DNA of 64,000 nucleotides, taken from Onchocerca lupi (Eukaryota; Nematoda; Chromadorea; Rhabditida; Onchocercidae). Below, in pieces: positions 27,281 through 35,154 of the stretch (position 1 is its first letter; every line of letters starts with the position of its first letter). Below the pieces are notes generated by a model, which saw only the letters and a program-made list of their open reading frames with translations, did no database searches and had not been told where the DNA came from. The position numbers and the translations under genes are program-made. The stretch covers positions 124,001 through 188,000 of the forward strand of contig JAOVVO010000003.1 in the NCBI GenBank assembly GCA_028564675.1. The letters run 5' to 3'.

Positions 27281-28609
27281 ATGAAAGGTTTATATATCAA
27301 AACTTATGGCTGTCAGATGAATGTTTATGACTCCGTTTTAATAGAAAATATGATTAAGCCTTTGGGGTTCAACGTTGTTAATGATGTAGGAAAAGCTGAT
27401 TTAGTGATACTAAATACTTGTTACATTAGAGAAAGAGCAGTAGAAAAGTTTTATTCAGAGCTTGGGAAGATTTATTCATTGCGAAAGGATAAGGACGTTA
27501 TTATAGTGGTAGCTGGATGTGTAGCACAAGCAGAAGAAAAAGAAGTATTTAGGAGAGCTCCGTTCGTATATGCTGTTGTTGGTCCACAGAGTATTGCTAC
27601 TCTGCCAGAGCTGATAGTTAAGGCAAGTAGGGATAAAAACCATGTGGTAAACACTGATTTTCCTGAAATTGCAAAATTTGATAAATTGCCAGGTGAATGC
27701 TATGGTAATAGCCAAGGGTCTTCCGCATTTCTTTCCATACAAGAGGGTTGTGATAAGTTTTGTACGTTTTGTGTGGTACCTTATACTCGTGGGGTTGAAT
27801 ATTCACGACCAGCGAATGAAATATTTCGTGAAGCGCTGAAATTAGTTGCAAATGGAACGAAGGAAATCAATTTGCTCGGTCAAAATGTTAATGCTTATCG
27901 TGGAGAATTTGAAGGGAATGTATGGGATTTAGGGAAATTGATTAGTTGTATCGCCAAGATTGAAAAGCTAGAAAGAATCCGCTATACGACTTCTCACCCA
28001 AGAGACATGCATGAATCCCTTTACTTGGTGCATGCAGAAGAACCAAAACTCATGCCATTTATTCACCTGCCTGTGCAGTCAGGTTCAAATAAAATATTGC
28101 GTGCAATGAATAGGAAGTATACTGTAGAGGAGTATTTAGAAATAATAAAGAGGTTTCGCAAATTGAAACCTGAAATTGAATTTTCTTCTGATTTTATTGT
28201 TGGTTTTCCTGGAGAGACCGAAAGAGATTTCGAGGAAACTATAAAGTTAGTGGAAAAAGTAGGGTACGCTCAAGCTTATAGTTTTAAATATAGTCCGAGA
28301 CCAGGTACACCAGGAGCAGAAAAGGAAGATCAAGTGCCAGAGGAAGTTAAAACAGAACGTTTCCTTTATTTACGGAAGTTAATTAATAAGCAACAGCTTA
28401 AGTTTAACCAGAGCATGATAGGTAAAGCTATACCTGTTTTATTTAGTGATAAAAAAGGTAAACGTCAAAACCAAATTATTGGTAAAAGCCCATATATGCA
28501 GTCAGTGTGTGTTAGTGATCCTGAAGGTAAATATAGAGATAAAATAGTGAATGTGAAAGTACTGGAAGCTTGGCAAAATAGTTTATTAGGAATAGGTTTT
28601 AATGATTAG
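27281..28609 (+). CDS. miaB: tRNA-2-methylthio-N6-isopentenyladenosine37 methylthiotransferase
   Basis: A 442-residue radical-SAM enzyme that adds the methylthio group to i6A37 of tRNAs. The N-terminal cluster cysteines are in TYGCQMN, LNTCYIRERA and VAGCVAQ, the radical-SAM CxxxCxxC is in EGCDKFCTFCVVPYTRG, and a C-terminal TRAM-like region follows. The start at 27281 (MKGLYIKTYGCQMN) fits the family; the frame is open upstream to an ATG at 27191, which would add an unusual 30-residue leader. Its substrate, i6A, needs dimethylallyl diphosphate, which bears on the broken prenyl synthase at 2054. An intrinsic terminator follows. Confidence 0.96.
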   Translation: MKGLYIKTYGCQMNVYDSVLIENMIKPLGFNVVNDVGKADLVILNTCYIRERAVEKFYSELGKIYSLRKDKDVIIVVAGCVAQAEEKEVFRRAPFVYAVVGPQSIATLPELIVKASRDKNHVVNTDFPEIAKFDKLPGECYGNSQGSSAFLSIQEGCDKFCTFCVVPYTRGVEYSRPANEIFREALKLVANGTKEINLLGQNVNAYRGEFEGNVWDLGKLISCIAKIEKLERIRYTTSHPRDMHESLYLVHAEEPKLMPFIHLPVQSGSNKILRAMNRKYTVEEYLEIIKRFRKLKPEIEFSSDFIVGFPGETERDFEETIKLVEKVGYAQAYSFKYSPRPGTPGAEKEDQVPEEVKTERFLYLRKLINKQQLKFNQSMIGKAIPVLFSDKKGKRQNQIIGKSPYMQSVCVSDPEGKYRDKIVNVKVLEAWQNSLLGIGFND

Positions 28610-28651
28610 CTCATTAGCCATTTGTCGAAAAATTATTTTTTTGCTTGAAGG

Positions 28652-28690
28652 AAAGTACTACTCTAAAATAAGAGAGGTACTTTTTCTCGT
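28652..28690 (+). terminator. Intrinsic terminator after miaB
   Basis: Inverted repeat AAAGTACTACTCT / AGAGAGGTACTTT (two mismatches) with loop AAAATA, followed by TTCTCGTTT. It lies 43 bases after the miaB stop. Confidence 0.55.
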
Positions 28691-29083
28691 TTACCTCCAG
28701 TCAATTATTTTTGAATGCTATAGTAATTGTAATTCTTTGTTATGCTAAGTATAAGATACTTTTAGGGTTATTATTAATTTTTCTCTTTTGCATTTATGGT
28801 ATGTTGCCTGGATTTCTCTAGAATTATTGTTCTCATAGAAGAGTAAATTCTAAGTTAGATTTTTCGTGCCAATGTTTTTATTAGTATAATAAAATTCCTG
28901 ATAAAGATTATCTTTTGTTATTACTTTTAGGCATAATTATCTCCTTAAATTTAAATAAACATATTTAGCATATTAATATTTATTAGTAAATTAACTCTCA
29001 TAGAGATATGATTTGCATTTTTTTGGATTTGTAATTTTTTGTAAAGCTCTATACTCTTTAAGCTTTATTCGGTAAAAACGAGC
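28691..29083. other. Intergenic region upstream of ileS
   Basis: About 390 AT-rich bases without an open frame. It should contain the ileS promoter; no T-box leader features are recognisable. Confidence 0.4.
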
Positions 29084-32000
29084 ATGAAGCATTATCCTGG
29101 TACAACTAGCAGCCCTAATTTTTCTTTATTAGAAAACGCAATCATAAAATTTTGGCAAGAGAACAAAATTTTTGAGAAATCAGTTAAGGAACGTTCCAAA
29201 GATAATTGTTTTGTCTTTTATGATGGACCTCCATTTGCTAATGGACTGCCCCATTATGGACATTTGCTTACTGGTTTTATAAAGGATGCATTTGCGAAAT
29301 ATCAAACTATGCTGCAAAAGAGAGTTGAACGTAGATTTGGTTGGGATTGCCATGGGCTACCAGCTGAGATGGGTGCAGAAAAGGAACTTGGAATATCTGG
29401 CAGAATTGAAGTGGAAAAATTTGGTATTGAAAAATTCAATCACCATTGCCGTGCTTCTGTGATGAAATTTTCGTTAGAATGGAAGAAGTATGTAAATAGG
29501 CAAGCAAGGTGGGTAGATTTTTATAATGACTATAAAACTATGGATAAATCGTTTATGGAGTCAGTTATGTGGGCGTTTAAACAGCTTTACGATAGAGGTT
29601 TAGTGTATGAATCAGTACGCGTTGTTCCATATAGCTGGGCATGTGAAACTCCATTATCCAATTTTGAAACAAGGCTTGATAACTCTTACAAAGAAAGGAC
29701 TAGCAAGGCTGTCACTGTTGCATTTGAGCTTTTGGAGAATCCACAGCAATTGAAACAAAAATGTAAGTTGCTTGCTTGGACTACAACTCCTTGGACGTTA
29801 CCAAGTAACTTAGCTTTAGCGATAGGGAAAGATATTGAATATTGTGCGGTATTAGTTCGTTCCTTAGTGTCATTCCAGGATGTAACACTGGAATCTACTT
29901 CTGAATTTCAGTGTCGAGGTGCTAAGACTATGGAAGACACTAGGATGACAATAGAGGGTAATAAAAGAAATTCAGTAGGTGATGAGATATATATCTTTGC
30001 TAAAAGCTACTTAAAAAGATTTATCGATTACTGTGAGAAAAACAATATTACATATAAAAACTGTAATATAAGGCTTAAAGCAAGTGATCTTATAGGTCTT
30101 TCTTATAAACCACTGTTTGATTACTTTAAGGGTACAAAAAATGCGTTTCGCATTTTTATTGCTGATTATGTTATAGGAGGAGATGGTACTGGTGTTGTGC
30201 ACACTGCTCCTGGATTTGGTGAAGAAGACTTTTATCTTTGCCAAGGTCATAATATTCCAGCCGTTTGTCCAATTGATGATAGTGGTAAATTTACTGTTGA
30301 AGTTCCAGATTTAGCTGGAGTTCATGTTTTTGATGCCAACGATATGGTAATAGAGAAATTGAAAGAACAAGGAAACTGGTTCAAAACTGAGCAATATATT
30401 CACAATTATCCACACTGCTGGAGAACTGATACTCCTTTAATCTATCGTGCTATGCCCTCTTGGTATGTTGCTGTGACAAAGTTTAAGGAGAGGATGATAG
30501 AGCTAAATAAAAGAGTTAATTGGATACCAAATCATATAAGAGATGGTCAATTTGGAAAATGGCTTGAAGGAGCACATGATTGGTCAATTTCACGTAATAG
30601 GTTCTGGGGTACACCAATTCCTGTATGGAAATCGGATGATGCAAGGTATCCAAGAGTGGATGTATATGGTTCAATAGCAGAACTAGAGCGAGATTTTAAT
30701 GTTAAAATAGATGATTTGCATAGACCATTTATCGATTCTTTAACAAGACCAAATCCTGATGATCCAACGAAAAAATCAGTTATGCGCCGTATATCCGACG
30801 TGTTTGACTGCTGGTTTGAATCTGGCTCAATGCCGTTTGCACAAGTCCACTATCCGTTTGAAAATAAGAAATGGTTTAGAAATAATTTCCCTGCAGATTT
30901 TATAACCGAATATATAGCGCAAACAAGAGGGTGGTTCTATACGCTTTTTGTGTTATCTACTGCTTTATTTGACAGTGAACCATTTAAGAATTGCATATGT
31001 CACGGTGTAGTTCTGGATATAAAGGGACAGAAATTATCTAAGCGTTTGAATAATTATGTAGACCCAATGGAGGTTTTTGATAAATATGGTTCTGATGCGT
31101 TACGCTTTCTTATGCTGTCTAATTCCATTGTCTGTGGTGGTGATTTACTACTTGATAAAGAAGGGAACTTGATACGAGATGTCTTAAGAAACGTGATAAA
31201 ACCTATTTGGAGCAGTTATCACTTCTTTACTATGTATGCAAATGCAGACGAAATTAAAGCTGAAGTTTGTAAAGATTATCAAAATACTATCGATTGTTAC
31301 ATGATCTTTAAGTGTTTTGAAGCTATAGAAAGCATCCAAACTTCTATGAACAACTATAATTCTCAGGGAGCTTGCAAAGTTCTGATAGATTTTTTTGAAG
31401 TACTAAATAACTGGTATATTCGTCGTAATCGTAGGCGTTTTTGGAAAAGTGGTCTAGATCAAAACAAAATTGATGCTTATAACGTCATATACACGGTTTT
31501 TTATTATATGTTAAAAGCCGCGGCTCCTTTATTGCCGCTTATAACAGAGACTATATGGCAGGGGCTTAAGTATAAGGAAACATCTGTTCATTTAGCTGAT
31601 TTTCCACAGTTAGAGAAGTATGATAGTAAATTTATTACTAAAATGGATTTGGTAAGAGAGGTGTGCAATGCTGCACTTTCTATCAGAAATACTTTTAATA
31701 TACGTATCAGGCAACCGCTTAGCAGCATGACAATTTATCATCAATCTTTTTGTAGTTTTTTTGAAGATAACTATCAGGAGATGATAAAGGATGAGGTGAA
31801 TATAAAAAGCTTAGAATTAGTAAACAGGCTTGAAGATATTGCATCATTGGAGTTAAAACTAAATTTTCCACTACTTGGAAAGAAGATTCCAAATAAAATC
31901 AAGAAGCTAGTTCAATATGTTAAAGAGGGAAAATGGAGACAGATTGAAGGTCAACAAATATTTTTAGGGGATAAGTTAGAAAACTATGTTATAAAAAAAG

Positions 32001-32359
32001 GTGAGTATGAACTTTTACTAAAAGTAAACAGAAAGTATTCTGCTGTATTTGATAACAACAAAGGGGTTGTTATCCTAAACACTGAGCTAAGTGATGAATT
32101 AATCCTAGAAGGACTTGCGAGAGATGTCGTGAGGCTTATTCAGGAAACTAGAAAACAAGCTAGTTTTCATATATCTGATAGAATTAGAGTAGTAGTCAAA
32201 ACAAAGGATGATGGAATTAAAAAAGCGGTGGATACGTGGAGTGGGTATATAAAAGAGCAAACTCTTGCCTCGTCTTTAGAGGTTAATGTAGAAAGAGAAG
32301 CCGATTTCTATTTTAAGGAATATCAAAATTTAATAATTGGTGTCAGATTAAATTATTAA
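29084..32359 (+). CDS. ileS: Isoleucyl-tRNA synthetase
   Basis: A 1091-residue class I synthetase charging tRNA-Ile in the cytosol. The HIGH motif is HYGHLLTG (about residues 57-64), the editing domain has the TTTPWTLPSNLALA signature, and the KMSKS loop is GQKLSKRLNNY. The length and the C-terminal domain place it with the long eukaryotic-like IleS type found in Rickettsiales. Residues about 259-298, just after IEYCAVLV in the editing domain, are an extra segment derived from a palindromic repeat (listed separately). Editing residues flank but are not interrupted by it. Confidence 0.97.
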   Translation: MKHYPGTTSSPNFSLLENAIIKFWQENKIFEKSVKERSKDNCFVFYDGPPFANGLPHYGHLLTGFIKDAFAKYQTMLQKRVERRFGWDCHGLPAEMGAEKELGISGRIEVEKFGIEKFNHHCRASVMKFSLEWKKYVNRQARWVDFYNDYKTMDKSFMESVMWAFKQLYDRGLVYESVRVVPYSWACETPLSNFETRLDNSYKERTSKAVTVAFELLENPQQLKQKCKLLAWTTTPWTLPSNLALAIGKDIEYCAVLVRSLVSFQDVTLESTSEFQCRGAKTMEDTRMTIEGNKRNSVGDEIYIFAKSYLKRFIDYCEKNNITYKNCNIRLKASDLIGLSYKPLFDYFKGTKNAFRIFIADYVIGGDGTGVVHTAPGFGEEDFYLCQGHNIPAVCPIDDSGKFTVEVPDLAGVHVFDANDMVIEKLKEQGNWFKTEQYIHNYPHCWRTDTPLIYRAMPSWYVAVTKFKERMIELNKRVNWIPNHIRDGQFGKWLEGAHDWSISRNRFWGTPIPVWKSDDARYPRVDVYGSIAELERDFNVKIDDLHRPFIDSLTRPNPDDPTKKSVMRRISDVFDCWFESGSMPFAQVHYPFENKKWFRNNFPADFITEYIAQTRGWFYTLFVLSTALFDSEPFKNCICHGVVLDIKGQKLSKRLNNYVDPMEVFDKYGSDALRFLMLSNSIVCGGDLLLDKEGNLIRDVLRNVIKPIWSSYHFFTMYANADEIKAEVCKDYQNTIDCYMIFKCFEAIESIQTSMNNYNSQGACKVLIDFFEVLNNWYIRRNRRRFWKSGLDQNKIDAYNVIYTVFYYMLKAAAPLLPLITETIWQGLKYKETSVHLADFPQLEKYDSKFITKMDLVREVCNAALSIRNTFNIRIRQPLSSMTIYHQSFCSFFEDNYQEMIKDEVNIKSLELVNRLEDIASLELKLNFPLLGKKIPNKIKKLVQYVKEGKWRQIEGQQIFLGDKLENYVIKKGEYELLLKVNRKYSAVFDNNKGVVILNTELSDELILEGLARDVVRLIQETRKQASFHISDRIRVVVKTKDDGIKKAVDTWSGYIKEQTLASSLEVNVEREADFYFKEYQNLIIGVRLNY
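29859..29979 (+). repeat. In-frame palindromic repeat insertion in ileS
   Basis: About 40 extra codons between IEYCAVLV and DEIYIFAKSY. It contains a perfect 7-base inverted repeat ATTCCAG (29872-29878) / CTGGAAT (29888-29894), with a further CAGTGTCGAGG and CACTAGGATGACA. This is close to the Wolbachia 'CATTCCAGTG-CACTGG-GATGACA' palindrome type. Confidence 0.7.
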
Positions 32360-32418
32360 GTAGTTGAAAATTATCATTATTTATGCAACACTGAAGTTGC
32401 TTCAAATGAGGTTACGGT

Positions 32419-35154
32419 ATGAATATAGCTGCTAAAGTTGATAACTTAAATGACTGTAATGGCGGTAGTTTAGATAAAAAAGAGTCTGTTGTTACTTTAG
32501 GGGAGCAGGATAATTTGAAGAAGAAGGGTAATGTTATTGATTTTAGTATTCCGCTGAGTATATTTCATTATAAAGGTTATGACTCTGATTTTTTTACTTC
32601 CTGGTATAATGTATCAAGTGAAATCTTCAAAGAGATAAGTAGTGCCTGCCTAGAAAAGCGAATATTAAATTTGGCTTTGTCGGTTTTGATGCTTCCTTAT
32701 GTTGCTTCTGTTGCATTAGGATTGGTCATGTATAACAGGTTTAAGGTAGACGATAAAACACAGATCAGTTTTAGGAAGAATAAAACAAAAAAAAGTGAAA
32801 TAAGTAAAAGTGTATCAAAGAGATTGGCATATGGTGTTCTTATTATGATAGTGATTCTTGTTAATATGGTTGCGCTTATGGCATTAATTATTCCTGCAAT
32901 GTTCGCTTTAGCTACTTTTTATTTTTTAAATAGAGAGTTATCTCATTTTTTGATTGCTGCTCTTAGAATAAGAATGGGGTTGTATCATAATAAGCACCAA
33001 AATATTAGAGTATCTTTTCATGAAACAAATCATGAGATAGAAGTTTTTAATCCAAACATTGCGTGGAATGTGGAGATTAAGTTCCCACCACAATTTGAAC
33101 AGTTGCTTAGAGATTTATATGAAGATGAAAATGGTAATCTGTTTGTTACACAAGATGCAGAGCATAGTACTATGCTGAAGCTGTTAGCTAATGTTCACCT
33201 AAAAAATGGTCTTGTGCATTTGTATAGTGAGATTAGGAATGTGATTACGAAGTCGATTCAAGAATTTGCAAAGAATATTGAAAAACTGGTAAAACTGGAA
33301 AAGAAGGATATTACGTATGATAAGCTAAGAAAGTTGTTGAATGAGTTCAGATTGAAGGTGGTGGATAGTGTAGATTTTAAGTTGACAAGTCACTTAATAC
33401 AGGATGCTTATAAAGTTGCCTTTATACAGGCAGTCAAAATTGCACAAAGGGAAAGAGAAAAAAGAGGAGGGTTAAATATAGAAGAAAGACTGAAAGAAAT
33501 ATTAGTAGAGCAGGGATTGAAAAGTCAAGGTAAGGAGTTGCCGACTGAGAAAGAGATGATAATAAAGGATTTAAAAATATCAAACAACTTAAGAAATGGT
33601 GCACTTCCTTTGTTTAGAGCAAAGTGGAGACAGCGTGTGGTTGGGGGGATAATTGGTGTTTATTATGAGATATATCCTCAGGAAACGAAAAAAGCTGTCT
33701 CTGAGGCTGGAAATTTGATTGCAGAGTTGAAAGAAAAAGGAAAACGAAAATATCAAGAGATAAAAAAGGAATTAGAGATGATATACCCAAAGATATATAA
33801 AGCCTTGAGAAAGAATAGTAATTCAGTGAGCAATAGTCTAAGAAGAAAACTTGAGGATATTTTTAAATTTGAACCTGCTAGTCAATACGTTTGTCGAGAA
33901 TTAATAAAATCGAAAGTAAGAAAGGCTGAAGTTATATTAAATCAATCAGATTTAACAATTGATATAAAGCAGGGTCTACTTAGTGAATTCTGTGACTTAA
34001 ATATAAATATGTGTTCTTATCATAAAGTAAACCTTTTGCTAGAGAAAATGTATTCAGAAATAACGAAATGTAAAACTCAAAGTTTATTTCAAGAGCAAGG
34101 GAAGAGTATAAGGGACATAGAAGATAATACTGGCGCATTCATGCTATTTGATGAAAAGGATGAAGAACTTCTAGTGGACAGGATTGTTTCTTATCGAGAA
34201 GAGATAGGAAAATATTTAACGCAACCTGTAGAATTGAAGAAAGTGATAGAAAAGCAGAATAAGAGTTTAGGTAGTGAGAAAAATAGTAAAGAGAAGGAAT
34301 CTTTAAATGTAGAGTTAGTGGAGTTATGCTTGAAAAATAATCAAGAGATTCTAGAAACATTAGAACGATTAGGATTAGAGAAAGAGGGGTTATTGATAAA
34401 TGAGAAAACAGAAAATGATTACAGAGAAGAACTAACGTCTCGCGAAAAAATAAGATTCGCAGTAATAGAAGACGATTTGTTGAAGGTATGTAAGCAAGAG
34501 GCTTTTAATGAAGAGGAAATCAAGAAGTTATTAGAAAGAGCAGAACTTGAATGCTGTTTAGCAGAAAAATGTATCAAGTATCCTGTGATTAAAACAAAAG
34601 ATAATATCAAACATTTTTGTCAGGCTTTATTGTCTCCTTTGATAGGTGTTTTGATGGAAAGTATAGTAAATAATGTACCAAAAAATATATCGAAAGATTA
34701 TAAAAATAATTTGTTAGATCAGGGGTGGGGGTGGGTATATAGAAAGGTAATAAAGCCTGCGCAGATTGCTTTGAATTATAATAAGCTTGGGTTATCAGCT
34801 ATCGGAGATAAAAATAGTGTAGAAGGAAAAGCGTTAGATTCGGCGCATAGTACTTATAAGGAGGTGGAGACATTGCTTCAATATTTTGAATCAAGTTATG
34901 AGAAAGTAGGAGCTTTATTAGGTAATGTATTTTCTGATGATGGAGAGACCTTTAAAAAAAACATATGGCCTCAAATAAAAGAGCATTTATGTAGCATGTG
35001 GAATAGATTTTTTAAGGATATTGAGTTTACACTGATTAATGAAGGTAAGAACATCTGTCGAGAAGCAGAAGAGACGGTAAAAACTAGATTGAGTGAACTT
35101 TGTAATATAGGGATACAACAACAAGCTCTACCGTATAATACACTGTCTTGCTAA
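32419..35154 (+). CDS. Large membrane-anchored protein of unknown function
   Basis: A 911-residue protein of no recognised family. Hydrophobic segments lie at about residues 84-105 and 137-170 (the latter long enough for two passes). The remaining 730 residues are charged and mostly helical, rich in lysine and glutamate, with likely coiled-coil runs (for example KREREKRGGLNIEERLKEIL and the region 630-720). No signal peptide, enzyme motif or repeat is evident. Composition and frame are uniform, so it looks intact and under selection. It starts 59 bases after ileS and may share its transcript, and its 3' end overlaps the convergent alaS by 27 bases. Possible roles such as a host-interface or cell-envelope structural protein are guesses. 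Confidence 0.75.
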   Translation: MNIAAKVDNLNDCNGGSLDKKESVVTLGEQDNLKKKGNVIDFSIPLSIFHYKGYDSDFFTSWYNVSSEIFKEISSACLEKRILNLALSVLMLPYVASVALGLVMYNRFKVDDKTQISFRKNKTKKSEISKSVSKRLAYGVLIMIVILVNMVALMALIIPAMFALATFYFLNRELSHFLIAALRIRMGLYHNKHQNIRVSFHETNHEIEVFNPNIAWNVEIKFPPQFEQLLRDLYEDENGNLFVTQDAEHSTMLKLLANVHLKNGLVHLYSEIRNVITKSIQEFAKNIEKLVKLEKKDITYDKLRKLLNEFRLKVVDSVDFKLTSHLIQDAYKVAFIQAVKIAQREREKRGGLNIEERLKEILVEQGLKSQGKELPTEKEMIIKDLKISNNLRNGALPLFRAKWRQRVVGGIIGVYYEIYPQETKKAVSEAGNLIAELKEKGKRKYQEIKKELEMIYPKIYKALRKNSNSVSNSLRRKLEDIFKFEPASQYVCRELIKSKVRKAEVILNQSDLTIDIKQGLLSEFCDLNINMCSYHKVNLLLEKMYSEITKCKTQSLFQEQGKSIRDIEDNTGAFMLFDEKDEELLVDRIVSYREEIGKYLTQPVELKKVIEKQNKSLGSEKNSKEKESLNVELVELCLKNNQEILETLERLGLEKEGLLINEKTENDYREELTSREKIRFAVIEDDLLKVCKQEAFNEEEIKKLLERAELECCLAEKCIKYPVIKTKDNIKHFCQALLSPLIGVLMESIVNNVPKNISKDYKNNLLDQGWGWVYRKVIKPAQIALNYNKLGLSAIGDKNSVEGKALDSAHSTYKEVETLLQYFESSYEKVGALLGNVFSDDGETFKKNIWPQIKEHLCSMWNRFFKDIEFTLINEGKNICREAEETVKTRLSELCNIGIQQQALPYNTLSC

